A stretch of 37,507 bases of DNA. It comes from an uncultured Thermoanaerobacterales bacterium. GTDB taxonomy: Bacteria > Bacillota > Clostridia > Christensenellales > UBA1242. The notes under the pieces were generated by a model. The model did not search any database. It saw nothing but the letters and a program-made list of their open reading frames with translations, and was not told where the DNA came from. Position numbers and translations under genes: made by a program. Positions 14,201 through 20,059 of this stretch are shown piece by piece. Every line of letters starts with the position of its first letter. Within the stretch, counting starts at the first letter, position 1. Location of the stretch: assembly GCA_949840475.1 (NCBI GenBank), contig CATKXA010000002.1:1-37507 (forward strand), given 5' to 3'.

Positions 14201-16028
14201 GTCTGGAGAGTTGACAGGGGAAGCAATAACAAATGCTGTTACTCTAAACCCTAACAATTCTACGCTTCATGCTAAGTTTATTCCTAACTTAAGCATAAAT
14301 GTTGTTGGCTTAACAAGAACAGCTCGTTCAATGTACTTAGATGTAATTGAAACTAAAGCGTTAGATAAAGCGACTGAAAAAGTTTATGTATCTAGCGAAG
14401 AGGACACTAACATAACTGCTAATGTTCCATACGGATACGATTTTGTTGGTTGGTATAGCTCAAGCGAAATCAATGATAACAACAAGATCTCTAGCGAGCC
14501 AACTATCACGATTGGCAACAATACTGTAGACGGAACCAACTTCTATGCTCTTTATAAACCACAATCTATTTGGGTTGCTCTTCAAAATTACGGACTAAGG
14601 AACAATGCTTATGTTCTAAGCACGGATGGTAGCACATTAGAAGATATTTGGATTGAAGGCGAACATTTTATGTCAGAAGTTCCAGAGCACATGCAATCAG
14701 AAATTTTATCTCAAGATGAAAGTGGTATGCTATTTAAAATGTTCTTTGATGCTGAATATACTGTACTAAATACATATGAGAATGGTTATATTGAATTCTA
14801 TGGTTATAGACTAAACACTAAAGCAACTCCAACCATTAAAGAAGGTTCAACTGACTTCGAGGTTGACGGACTAATTGAAGGAAGTAAGCAAATCACTAAA
14901 GTGTTCTTTAGTGAAGACGAAGTAATTGAGTCTATTCAAATGATCGATCGTGGTATAAAAACCACAGTGGTATTTGATGCTAATGGTGTTGAGGGTGTAG
15001 CAATGCCAGAGCAAATAGATACTAGATATGGTGCTACACTAAATGTTACCCTAGGCTTTGGTGCTTACGATGCTCAATACTCTAAACATTTAGGCTTTAG
15101 CCAGACGGCTGGTGCAACGTCAGCAGCATATGCAAGAAGTTCTATTGAAGCAGGAGCTACTGTAACCATTAACTTATACAATGTAAGTATTTACGATGGC
15201 ATCTTTACCCTATACGCTATTTGGGAGAAGTCGCCTGTTTGGGTTGTTGCAAGCAGTGCTGCTGGTGAAATTGCTCCAAGTGCATTCACTAGAGGTTATG
15301 CTACGCTTAATGACGCACTTAATGCTATTCAATCTACAACCGAAGTTGTTAGTGCAGTTATTACAATTTGTCAGGACGCTGCTCTTTCATCTGACGTTGT
15401 TATTTCTAAACCAGTAACAATCAAAGGTATGAACGAGAATATTACCTTAACAGCAAGTGGCTCATCAAGCATTACAATCAATGCTGACGCTACTATTAAA
15501 GGTTTAATAATTACTGGTTCTACAAACAATACTAGAGGCTTGTTTACTGTTGGTAATGCAGCGTTAACATTTGGTGGCAGCGATGTTATCACAAGAGTAA
15601 TTGGCTTAAATGCAACAGGCAGTATCTTATACTCAGACAACACAAGTGGTACAATCAACGTTAATAATGTTACATTTGCAAACAACCAGACTGGAAGTGC
15701 TGGCACCTATGGTGCTATCGTCAACATTTCTGGTGGGGCACATGCAACTATTACTAATAGTAATGTTGAAAGTCATACAGCTAATGGCCTTGCAATGTTT
15801 AGTTCAAACGCAAGTACTCTAGTAATTGAGGGTACTGTAATTGGCTCAACATATTCAAGCCTAACTGCAACTGACGACAACTTCTTAGGCGTTGTTGTTA
15901 ACACCAATGGTACTCTTACTATTACTGCTAAAGATGCTAATAAGTCACATATCAACTCTGGCGACTTACGTGCATACTATTCAACTGGTGCAAACGCTAA
16001 AGACAATATCGATTCAGATGTTGTATAA
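1..16028 (+). CDS. Giant InlB-B-repeat (Listeria-Bacteroides repeat) surface-type protein, 5' end missing
   Basis: The reading frame is open to the left edge (first whole codon at base 3) and ends at TAA 16026-16028, so more than 5,340 residues are visible and the true start and any signal peptide lie outside. Almost the whole protein is built from modules with the core GYxFxGWY, followed by a short loop and a closing (L/I)YAxF strand; I count about 50. This matches the InlB B-repeat families (Flg_new and its divergent relative), small beta-rich units found in secreted adhesin-like proteins. Two MucBP-like stretches with an IKADGTTVVVFRY-type ending occur (near base 9 and near 2550-2755). The last ~265 residues differ and look like a right-handed beta-helix. 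The protein ends in DNIDSDVV with no LPXTG motif, membrane helix or SLH domain. Export and adhesion are inferred from the family. The gene stands alone, with a terminator just after the stop. Confidence 0.9.
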   Translation, partial: ITVPADLAITGFITPTAKNLKVRADGTSVVEFEYLRDTYYLNFSTQMGVASYDVTAITGNVEKVSGGFRVVYGSKVTLSAQSSRGFEIAGFVSTDSGSEVMLDTTFEVESTLNILVKTSANTYTIVYNPGIGNQSSAISNLTIRYNEQKELSNGQGFEYRGYKFLGWSFTERGNLRYKSGASVLGSTVVADAYNAGVSGITEDFDDAEITLYAVWSVNFYNIIYSSINAQDIIEKHEFGTTPTLQGSDLFARAGYHYTEWQDELGNKYAVGSLFTIEQSIVLTPVWVANTYIVEFDSNNGSGDKNRQEFTYGLAASLNLNEFVRAGYTFGGWSFNGKTYRDGEEVINLVGENGGVATLTAIWIAKTNIKYSINHMVQNGSNDPVVYANSSFTLQVTEEMIGATGTILNALEVSQIYKDGIEGFTYSQEYTARFGKVTGEVLADGSEVLSLYYTRNIYTISFVAEGTELSSLSYYYGAELSAIENTISKPGYRFVGWINGDDTYQAGQSFIVRGEMQFVAKFVEANFVITFNNYGGQGGVNRIEATYGEAISNVAVPTLSGYKFLGYFTEVVDGEMIFDGEGTPVKQTWDFTSNTTLHAVYEANTYTISFNTNGGTSVQDVEATFGEDLTSVAVTSKEGYTFVGYYLGETEYFDNQGNPTVRNDSIKWDVANDVTLVARFVANTYTVIYNANAAASEITGTMENSEFTYDKSERLSTNKFVRKGYTFLGWSLSSDGEVEFRNEQNVSTLSSEPNGEVTLYAVWDANKYTVIFSANGDDDVKLGTTSMQVIFGQSIDIPTVATKVGYDFKGYFTEPNGKGIQYFNEKGQALRPWDIDEDNVTIYVYFTGKPVDYTIITYVQRIYDKTDYMRLSDKVIQSVPNETITVKPEAISGFVTPSEQEIFIKADGTTVVVFRYERKSINLTIAHDENVSVDFICDAAENVADNVYAISFKANFALVANVASGYKFVGWFNDANELVSEDRYYQGQMGADALTLHARVEADETAASDYKVAVEEKSFLADGKTSRDGGVVSFKDYDGTVVTLTDISGSVTVNAVANKGYTFVGWYKDIACSGAPISESASFEYDLSDLSDANNYVTLYARFNSNSYSVEFVTNGGILEGNGGLGVTFYSGKYYQINSYVTSILKEGYIFEGWLCDDGNIYQLGDEFVIFADSNNATIKLQAQFTAVEYKVVLNTRISGENKTIVVTFDMDAVIVPGSELYRLGYSLLGWSLTADGVLIENFKVSDTLTGRQFIEALGITDFYTPATISIYAIWEQMTINIVLSGNNADAWDNLGSYTLEGDTARGTGKFGQTYNQLPTVSKTGYTFVGWYTAETSGTLVDEDSIISIDNNDQDTINLYARFTANKYDLTIDVQTKVNGVVVTNVVGGSVTGAGSIDFGQTAIMNATANTGFRFTGWYLGGVLVSTKNPHSSEAMGVDGLAYTAVFEANTYDLAVRVFTQIGTKLVQDNIGGSVAFDNKLVFGTTGTLTATANSGFTFVGYYVGEDTTGQLYSEDAIANTETMTISGLTYSALFRANEYSVTVVAGDNGNAIIGTSGNMTTNKYFVVDPISLNAQRVTVKAEANKGYSFTGWYSDSEYTALVSDASEYTFEMGARNVTLYANFTVNKYNLTLNIQTQYGLVTEDSDNGGRVASSITSGEVEFGKVATINATANTGYTFVGWYKGANVQDGEKLEDISASIETEAMGVEGLTYTALFKAITKEATIYTYTVTGSNEPIKAFMNLDINSDYSLVSSHIESSSYTINIPYSKTITMKPGVNTGFTFIGWYRGASINASNLVDSVQEDNTLVSDEQGLTSQVYSALFERNAYEMSISLAEGVNEITYTIGNNASQTINSNSVINVYYGEEVTIIAKTSAGYHFDKYTSSVVISGLNTSSTARFIYMIDSDVTITANATKDIYDVAIHATPANGGMVSGGGNVEFGSNFTITVTPNAGYHVEGFYKDSSLTERVNPISGQTTFYMEALANDGDTYNLYVHFVKNTYNLSTEVYTENQVSELGGKVTGSNGEIVDGTKVSLSATANAGYHFVGFYTSTEFTDAVSNDLTYNFILDYSLGLENGDTYTIYALFEANTYNIRVDANGGISNAGTITTAKNLKFTDSYTTLPQSAFTKTGYTLIGFALTMDGEKAYDLHTVYAVSKLATDANMTGSSSETQTITLYAIYSANSYDFNVEVFTDVGGVITQNTLGGNVDFDAQIAFNDTTTMTATVNKGYTFVGYYQDSKFERLISSNLVAESLALTSTNGLTHYALFRANTYNINISVEPSIDLPYEIIDNSGKYTFTFDKDTYTFTAKIPTSVSLSLSVADLLDYKFEGWYLESEKLEGSASEFTTQEMTDAGLNYVLKYTAKSYSIVYNNILNIIGANDEVTNINDVVNGETITSTLTSEQLLYALDSNVFSDFAANKHLTLLGFKVERNASNVYYLPSQDKLTAGELADAVNVRGEDGAKINLYAVWGSKETTVSVQAVTDGDASLDGGKVEITEINNSATSVSTSVTLAIYTMNVSTNTATINNVTAKATVNAGYMFEGFKAGGTLLTTSTTAVIYLEARDAQRVDASFVLESYNLAFVAKTFKDNASEDTLGNIGGEVGANTLGNLTGVFNYNTSINLVTKVNAGYHFVGWFTDSACTVSADVTEAGVYVVPDLGAQGSSHTLYARFEADLIEVKFEAEGATFTNITGFTAYSKDGKVVGYKKSYYYNSNLDSSLPVPAIHGYEFVGYFIGDTMVEAGSQVKFTENTTLVAKFVINAFNVNLVNNYVGISGSLTTGNEGGKIEITGGESILGKYIFGTDVTITATANTGYSFAGWYSDSECKQSISSSNEHTFTMPSNDVTIYAKFTVNSYDLIINTVYQNALNATTLSELMADTNGISGTVTGAGTYKFGEKVAIKATANTANGYVFVGLYEDIACTKEVSLDFTKGAGQQTLYARFVISRVKVEVNNGYKTATSANTLSEVTFDQTHGKAYFDTLLSSDSVISNDTVTKQTSGYILFGQSISIKNEGATVENVPYVLSGIFTNADLSTATTNEIADAKANQTRYALFVPTSHNISLDTYYIAANGANTLSEKQPGEIGGTASALAKSYHGQVVTLTATAKTGYHFVGWYTSEDTMVDNSESYSVTATEAINLYALFSQNEYNVKLVNKYQAPASSVALGELTEGNVAGELTANVNYNDALGVYNIYHGQKLTISVTENANYTFIGLFYDADCQRSISANQTEAGLELTITSNRDIYGKFVAKKYNLNLVAMAFNATSPSELSSTPEIGGGTVTGAGSYYFGQDVSLSAIASVDTKGVAMYVFDGYYSDISFEESYKLSADANFSYEMATEDTTIYAKFVQKAYDINAIIMYQKANSNNTLSGLVIDDSGESGTVLNTGKVYYGRTAQLIGEAKEGYTFVGFFSDKDCLNQLTSSDILVDNNKTVYAKFIQAEYTLSIVNKHVSAASETTLAELATGNVGGSASGAGNVYYGASISLNAKPAAGYKFVGYYTNSNCTAESFVSDDINFEANVESIFGEVQSGLSYVLYAKFEITEVTITLDIRTRDTALSEISTEAFGNAVGIDAVIDNDIKQVVDGKIVKGTIYYGQRATIRAYANNGYVFSSWYQNSECTQIINVSSGRYTATSDVTLYALFTRATYDVTTVSMTQEANSINTLAPAEQSIVGGTVGTSGNLVATFTENVYHGADYQVNAFVKDGYIFKGWYEDSNFTKRVDTNESYTLENISKNTTLYALFVRQAYSVTLAVRGVGAIDAVTLAELADNIGGSARIISPTARYNDQEGNQGYFPGFKITIKATAFDGYNFVGWFTDSECVNIASVTETSNAGEYTYSVPKNGATLYAKFQINAYNITITNMYKEATGASTLGDVKTGNVGGSLNANITLDHTNGVYSASVYYGQEVTITLNANAGYRFMGWYNNSDLTGDKDQTNPRAITINNDTELYVYFEPAEYKVTAHEAYQNSLTANSLKAGVVGVNGGTVSGEGNVYAGLGLTLTADANEGYTFVGWYTDLEFTSIINSDVTSDATFTVNGNTLAINGIKNDITVYARFIQSAYDITIVNKYIGANADGSDYDSIKTDENNLDIGGTGIVNTSKFSLNYGTGVVEGYFSGYSINLEATAATGYSFTGWYDTSDCDNAPLSTSATFAITKSNSDQTIYALFTINKYTLSVSGVYQNAISSVALGDKRLGLNGNTVTGEGQVFYGFGKDVTAAAATDANGNAKYVFAGWFNSSECTGAPISTDANYSLTAITENTTIYALFVASRYEVSITNKYVSSTSASTLGTLELGDNGGTATLTTALASADADNFEVSSNVSSGYVLYGFAPEFTKTPASKYEFDNFYQDELCQTAYAQTGAITHNTHIYAKFVEGKFKFNVKIYTQSSTGATTLGDKVLSSLGGTYSLGEVNDYYAGYDMLKLGAVITPATGYVFDGYYDSEEFDNKLTEYIVSDISKEHTIYLLFVQTTYEISLSTNSKIATSSTEASMSELGNTTGGTILINGSVFDKTGNIVTDITNVHGETYSVYYGQNVRVTAVSKEGFTFVGWYKTSNFAEDDFITSSESMRRDINDPTAYALFETAKYTVETVANYQTATSPTELGNITAGTNGGTLSGDGSYYIGFDVTITYQAKDNYTFAGLYTDADCTAETEATITGTAGQSITIYGLFQTSTYRVTLLAPDATSDAAAWENVEGFVTEGTSAHIDLYIYSSGEVALPTPIKENYTFDGWYLANESGELTGEAITNAVTLNPNNSTLHAKFIPNLSINVVGLTRTARSMYLDVIETKALDKATEKVYVSSEEDTNITANVPYGYDFVGWYSSSEINDNNKISSEPTITIGNNTVDGTNFYALYKPQSIWVALQNYGLRNNAYVLSTDGSTLEDIWIEGEHFMSEVPEHMQSEILSQDESGMLFKMFFDAEYTVLNTYENGYIEFYGYRLNTKATPTIKEGSTDFEVDGLIEGSKQITKVFFSEDEVIESIQMIDRGIKTTVVFDANGVEGVAMPEQIDTRYGATLNVTLGFGAYDAQYSKHLGFSQTAGATSAAYARSSIEAGATVTINLYNVSIYDGIFTLYAIWEKSPVWVVASSAAGEIAPSAFTRGYATLNDALNAIQSTTEVVSAVITICQDAALSSDVVISKPVTIKGMNENITLTASGSSSITINADATIKGLIITGSTNNTRGLFTVGNAALTFGGSDVITRVIGLNATGSILYSDNTSGTINVNNVTFANNQTGSAGTYGAIVNISGGAHATITNSNVESHTANGLAMFSSNASTLVIEGTVIGSTYSSLTATDDNFLGVVVNTNGTLTITAKDANKSHINSGDLRAYYSTGANAKDNIDSDVV
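8281..14010 (+). repeat. Second half of the array: 19 long modules with a period of about 300 bp
   Basis: Here the modules become regular. Each opens with a strand such as YNITITNMY, followed by a linker of the form (A/S)xxTLxExxxGxxGG, then VYYGxxVxxxA, then GYxFVGWYxDxxC and a closing YAxF. Unit starts fall near 8281, 8560, 8836, 9172, 9439, 9748, 10042, 10315, 10618, 10927, 11230, 11554, 11860, 12166, 12499, 12796, 13117, 13402 and 13735, so units are about 267-336 bp (89-112 residues). Many units carry a cysteine directly after the GWYxD loop, which the first half mostly lacks. The linker is my own reading and I do not know a named domain for it. Confidence 0.7.
15236..16028 (+). other. 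C-terminal beta-helix-like domain of the giant protein
   Basis: The last ~265 codons stop showing the GYxFxGWY core and instead show short hydrophobic strands punctuated by Asn/Thr/Gly turns (for example VVISKPVTIKGMNENITL, GTINVNNVTFANNQTG, HATITNSNVESHTANG). This rhythm is typical of parallel beta-helix folds of the pectate-lyase or polymorphic-outer-membrane-protein kind. The segment starts with a TLNDALNAIQ-like stretch common at the N-terminal edge of such helices. No catalytic residues can be assigned, so it may be only a binding or capping structure. Confidence 0.6.
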
Positions 16029-16031
16029 AAT

Positions 16032-16070
16032 AAAAATCTAGACACTTAGCTGTCTAGATTTTTTATTTTT
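16032..16070 (+). terminator. Rho-independent terminator after the giant gene
   Basis: A perfect 13-bp stem (16032-16044 with 16051-16063), loop CTTAGC, followed by a T-rich run. It starts four bases after the stop codon. Confidence 0.9.
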
Positions 16071-16099
16071 ATTACCGAACTAAAGTGAAATAAAAATTC

Positions 16100-16128
16100 T
16101 TTACATTTTTTGCTCATAGTGCTAAACT
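16100..16128 (+). promoter_or_regulatory. Probable leuS promoter
   Basis: TTTACA (16100-16105) and TAAACT (16123-16128) separated by 17 bp, 32 bp before the leuS ATG. Both boxes are one or two bases off consensus. The leader is too short for a T-box riboswitch. Confidence 0.5.
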
Positions 16129-16160
16129 AAAAGATATAAAAATCAGAATACGGGGCAATT

Positions 16161-18575
16161 ATGAAAGAATATAACTTTACCGAAATTGAAGAAAAATGGA
16201 AAAAATACTGGGACAAAAACCAAACCTTTAAAACTGATGTTTGGGATTTTAGTAAGCCTAAGTTTTACGCACTAGATATGTTCCCATATCCATCAGGAGC
16301 AGGGCTTCACGTTGGGCACCCAGAGGGCTACACAGCGACTGATATTGTCAGCCGTATGAAACGTATGCAAGGCTACAATGTACTTCATCCAATGGGGTTT
16401 GACTCTTTTGGTCTACCCGCTGAGCAGTACGCTATTGAAACTGGAAACAATCCTAGTGGTTTTACTAATAAAAATATTGAGTATTTTACAAGCCAGCTAA
16501 AAAATATAGGTCTTTCTTTTGACTGGGACAAAGAGGTTCGTACGAGCGAACCAAACTTTTACAAGTGGACACAATGGATATTTAAACAGCTTTATAAAGA
16601 CGGACTTGCAAGATACGAAGAAGTACCAGTTAACTGGTGCGAAGAGCTAGGCTGCGTGCTAGCAAACGATGAAGTTATTGACGGCAAGAGCGAGAGGGGC
16701 GGATACCCAGTAGTAAAAAAGAACATGAGCCAATGGGTTATTGATATGCCTAAATATGCAGAAAAACTTATTAGCGGGCTAGACAAGGTAGATTGGCCAG
16801 AGTCAACCAAAGTTATGCAAAAAAACTGGATTGGTAAGTCTACTGGTGTTGAGGTCGACTTTAAAATACCTCAAGGTGGCGAGTTCTCAATATTTACAAC
16901 ATGTATTGAAACTATCTGCGGTATTACTTTCATGGTAATAGCTCCAGACAGTAAACTTGTTGACACTCTAAAGCCAAAGATTAAAAACTGGTCAGAGGTT
17001 GAAAAGTATAGAAGAGAAACTGCTAAAAAGTCAGACCTAGAGCGTACTGAGCTTAATAAGGGTAAGAGTGGTTTAAAGCTAGACGGCGTTACTGCCATCA
17101 ACCCAATAAACGGCAAAGAAGTTCCTCTATTTTTAGGCGACTTTGTACTCGCTAGCTATGGTACAGGTGCTGTCATGGCAGTTCCAAGCCATGATGCACG
17201 TGACTATGAATATGCAAAAGTTCATAACATACCTATCATTGAGGTAATAGAAGGTGGAGATATCTCGAAAGCTGCATTTGAAAAGCAAGACTATTTAGGT
17301 AAAGGTTGTAAACTTATAAATAGTGGCGAGTTCAATGGTTTAACAGTTGAAGAGGCTAAAAAAGCAATAACTGCAAAGCTAGTTAAAATGGGCGTTGCAA
17401 GAGAAAAAGTTAACTATAGGTTAAGAGAATGGATATTTGCCCGTCAACGTTATTGGGGCGAACCTATACCTATTTTACATTTTGAAGACGGTACTACTAA
17501 AGCTGTTGAAGACAAAGATTTGCCTGTGGTATTGCCAGAGCTTGAAGACTATAAGCCAGCTAAAGACGGCTCTAGTCCACTTGCAAAAGCAGAGAATTGG
17601 GTAAATGTTAATATCAATGGCAAAAAGGCAAAACGTGAAACAAACACTATGCCAGGCAGTGCAGGCTCAAGCTGGTATTTTTTAAGATATATTGACCCAC
17701 ACAATGATAAGGAGTTTGCAAATTACGAGTTATTAAAACATTGGCTTCCAGTAGACTTATACGTAGGTGGTCCAGAGCATACGACAGGGCATTTGCTATA
17801 TTCAAGAATGTGGAACAATTACTTGTTTGATAAAGGTCTAGTGCCAGTGAGCGAGCCGTTTAATAAGCTTGTGCATCCAGGCATGATTCTTGGTGGCAAT
17901 GGCATTAAAATGGGTAAACGCTATCCTGAATATGTTGTTAACCCTAACGATGTTGTAAGAAAATATGGTGCAGATACTCTAAGACTTTATGAGATGTTTA
18001 TGGGACCTTTGGAAGTATCTAAGCCTTGGTCAGATACTGGTGTTGGCGGAGCAAAGAGGTTCTTAGACAGAATTTGGCGTTGTTATCAAGAGAAACAAAT
18101 CGTAGATACAAATAATAAAAATTTAGAAAAAATCTATCATCAGACTGTCAAAAAAGTAACTGAGGATTATGAGACATTAAACTTCAACACAGCAATTTCA
18201 CAAATGATGATATTTATAAACGCACTTTCAAAAGAAGACGTATTCCCGCTTGAGTACGCTGAAGGTTTTGTAAAACTACTTTATCCAGTTTGTCCGTTTA
18301 TAGGCGAAGAACTTTGGGCAAATCTTGGTCACAAAAACACTATAACTTACGAGCCATGGCCTAGCTATGACCAAAGTAAACTAGTAGAAGACACAGTTGA
18401 CTTGCCAGTTCAAGTACTTGGAAAGGTAAGGGGAACTATTACTATTAGCAAGACTGCTAGCGAGCAAGAGGCTGTTAATAAAGCAAAAGAAAATGCTGAC
18501 ATAGCAAGGCATATTACATCAGACATCAAAAAAGTAATCTATGTTCCAGCAAGAATACTTAACATTATTGTTTAA
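16161..18575 (+). CDS. leuS: Leucyl-tRNA synthetase
   Basis: Charges tRNA(Leu) with leucine in the cytoplasm. At 804 residues it is the normal size for a bacterial LeuRS. The class-I HIGH motif reads HVGH (50-53) inside PYPSGAGLHVGHPEGY. The CP1 editing domain is present: its threonine-rich region reads TTCIETICG instead of the usual TTRPDTxFG, and the later GTGAVMAVPSHDARDYE stretch keeps the conserved aspartate region. The KMSKS loop reads KMGKR (583-587) followed by YPEYVVNPNDVV. The C-terminal anticodon-binding and leucine-specific regions are intact. The start is ATG 16161, with a GGGG-type ribosome binding site 6 bases upstream. Two small membrane-protein genes follow closely and may be co-transcribed. 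Identity is certain; the motif variants may be lineage-specific. Confidence 0.98.
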   Translation: MKEYNFTEIEEKWKKYWDKNQTFKTDVWDFSKPKFYALDMFPYPSGAGLHVGHPEGYTATDIVSRMKRMQGYNVLHPMGFDSFGLPAEQYAIETGNNPSGFTNKNIEYFTSQLKNIGLSFDWDKEVRTSEPNFYKWTQWIFKQLYKDGLARYEEVPVNWCEELGCVLANDEVIDGKSERGGYPVVKKNMSQWVIDMPKYAEKLISGLDKVDWPESTKVMQKNWIGKSTGVEVDFKIPQGGEFSIFTTCIETICGITFMVIAPDSKLVDTLKPKIKNWSEVEKYRRETAKKSDLERTELNKGKSGLKLDGVTAINPINGKEVPLFLGDFVLASYGTGAVMAVPSHDARDYEYAKVHNIPIIEVIEGGDISKAAFEKQDYLGKGCKLINSGEFNGLTVEEAKKAITAKLVKMGVAREKVNYRLREWIFARQRYWGEPIPILHFEDGTTKAVEDKDLPVVLPELEDYKPAKDGSSPLAKAENWVNVNINGKKAKRETNTMPGSAGSSWYFLRYIDPHNDKEFANYELLKHWLPVDLYVGGPEHTTGHLLYSRMWNNYLFDKGLVPVSEPFNKLVHPGMILGGNGIKMGKRYPEYVVNPNDVVRKYGADTLRLYEMFMGPLEVSKPWSDTGVGGAKRFLDRIWRCYQEKQIVDTNNKNLEKIYHQTVKKVTEDYETLNFNTAISQMMIFINALSKEDVFPLEYAEGFVKLLYPVCPFIGEELWANLGHKNTITYEPWPSYDQSKLVEDTVDLPVQVLGKVRGTITISKTASEQEAVNKAKENADIARHITSDIKKVIYVPARILNIIV

Positions 18576-18593
18576 TATAATAGGGAGAGTATT

Positions 18594-19121
18594 ATGAAAA
18601 CAAATAAAAATCTTTCACTTGCGGCTTCAATTCTAGAGATTGTTGCAAGCGGAATAATGTTTTTGCTATTAATAATTAATATTGCAAAAATAATAAGCTT
18701 AAATAACTTTAGTGTAATTTACTTTTCGCTATTGCCTGTTGGAACGGCAGTGTTCTATATGGTTGACGGTATTTTATCTTTGAAGTATGCAAAGCTAGAT
18801 GACAATAAGTTTGCAGCAGTCAAGTCAAACTTACTAACAGTTGGTATAATAATAATCGTGCTAACCGTTATCGGTTCGGGCAGTTTGTATATTGAAAGCG
18901 TGTTCGCTTTAAGCTTGGTTTCTGGAATATTTAAAATCGTTGCTTCAAATTTAAAGCCTAAACAAACAGTTAAAACTAATGAGCAAATAAGAACAACTAG
19001 TGAAAGTACTTTTGAATTATTGTTAAAAGTAGACAAACTCAAAAAAGAGGGGCTTATAACAGACGAGGAGTTTGCAGCCGCAAAAAAGCAAATCATAGAG
19101 AACCAAAAACTTGACAAATAG
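18594..19121 (+). CDS. Small membrane protein with C-terminal SHOCT domain
   Basis: A 175-residue protein of unknown function. Hydrophobic stretches at about 9-34, 40-62, 80-100 and 103-118 suggest four membrane helices. A polar linker (119-140) leads to a C-terminal two-helix segment (142-169) containing LLKVDKLKKEGLITDEEFAAAKKQI. This is the SHOCT (short C-terminal) signature, an oligomerisation-type module found at the tails of many bacterial membrane proteins. It starts 18 bp after leuS behind a good AGGGAGAG ribosome binding site, so read-through from leuS is likely. The next gene has the same architecture. Confidence 0.8.
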   Translation: MKTNKNLSLAASILEIVASGIMFLLLIINIAKIISLNNFSVIYFSLLPVGTAVFYMVDGILSLKYAKLDDNKFAAVKSNLLTVGIIIIVLTVIGSGSLYIESVFALSLVSGIFKIVASNLKPKQTVKTNEQIRTTSESTFELLLKVDKLKKEGLITDEEFAAAKKQIIENQKLDK

Positions 19122-19166
19122 TTGTTAAAGGAATAATATTTAATTAATAAATCATTGGAGAAAAAT

Positions 19167-19922
19167 ATGGAAAAGACTAACAACGGGTATTATAAAGCAG
19201 TATCAATTCTCAGCTTTATCGTAGCTGCTTTAAGCTTGATTTCAACTGCATTTATGCTAATTATTGTATTTAGCGGAGCAGATGTAATAGACCAAATCAT
19301 GCAAGCTTTAATAGAGCAATCTGGTGGCACAACTGCCGAGTGGGAAGCTATAGCTCAAATGATGTATACTTTTATTGTTCTAACTGCAGTGGTTGCTTTT
19401 GCTGAAACAATTATTTTGTTTATTCAAGGTGCAAAATTCAAAAAGTATTCTTATCAAACTGATGAAGAAGCAGCAAACAATTTTGGCAAATGTATTGCAT
19501 GGGTTGTTGTTTCATTTATGTTCAGTGGGCTTCTTATCTTTGGTTTATCACTTGCTGGACTTCTAACTGTTCAACGTAAACAAAAAGAAAGATTTGCAAA
19601 TGGCGATAAAACAATAAAGTCAAACGCTACTAGCTCAAACACTAACGTTTCTACTGTTAGCTTAGATGCTATGTATCATAGACTTAGCAAGCTTAAAGAG
19701 TTAAAAGATTCGGGTGCTATAAACGACGAAGAGTTTAATAAAATGCGTGCTGAAATCGTGGGCGATAACTTTAATAGCAAAGCTGTGGACGACAAAGAAG
19801 TTGATAGACTAAACAAAATTAACGAACGACTAACAAAGCTAAACGAGCTAAAAGCGTCAGGCGTTGTAACTGAGGAAGAATATAACACCTTACGTAATCA
19901 AATTTTGCAACAAGACAAATAG
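19167..19922 (+). CDS. Membrane protein with two tandem C-terminal SHOCT domains
   Basis: 251 residues from ATG 19167. An in-frame TTG at 19155 lies upstream, but the GGAG at 19157-19160 is correctly spaced for 19167 and would be inside the gene otherwise. Three hydrophobic segments (about 11-36, 67-89, 110-133) are followed by a Ser/Thr/Asn-rich linker (145-165) and two copies of a SHOCT-like helix pair: LSKLKELKDSGAINDEEFNK (about 172-199) and LTKLNELKASGVVTEEEYN (about 222-248). The second copy looks like an internal duplication. It follows the related SHOCT gene by 45 bp and is closed by a strong terminator. Function unknown; the shared layout suggests that the two neighbours are paralogues or partners. 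Confidence 0.8.
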   Translation: MEKTNNGYYKAVSILSFIVAALSLISTAFMLIIVFSGADVIDQIMQALIEQSGGTTAEWEAIAQMMYTFIVLTAVVAFAETIILFIQGAKFKKYSYQTDEEAANNFGKCIAWVVVSFMFSGLLIFGLSLAGLLTVQRKQKERFANGDKTIKSNATSSNTNVSTVSLDAMYHRLSKLKELKDSGAINDEEFNKMRAEIVGDNFNSKAVDDKEVDRLNKINERLTKLNELKASGVVTEEEYNTLRNQILQQDK

Positions 19923-19923
19923 G

Positions 19924-19949
19924 AAATCTCTCGAAAGAGAGATTTTTTT
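19924..19949 (+). terminator. Rho-independent terminator
   Basis: AAATCTCTC, loop GAAA, GAGAGATTT then a T run; it begins two bases after the stop of the tandem-SHOCT gene and ends the leuS cluster. Confidence 0.9.
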
Positions 19950-20008
19950 AATATTTGGCTTATTTTTTAATTATATTGGTAAATTTAATCATAAAAATGT
20001 CTTAAAAA

Positions 20009-20039
20009 TTGTACAACATTTTTTTAAAAGTGTTATAAT
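20009..20039 (+). promoter_or_regulatory. Possible promoter for the lipid kinase / LtaS-like pair
   Basis: TATAAT at 20034-20039 is clear. The -35 is less so: TTGTAC at 20009-20014 gives a 19-bp spacer, or TGTACA at 20010-20015 gives 18 bp. The -10 lies 20 bp before the kinase ATG. Confidence 0.45.
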
Positions 20040-20059
20040 TTATATAAGGACTAGTTTTT

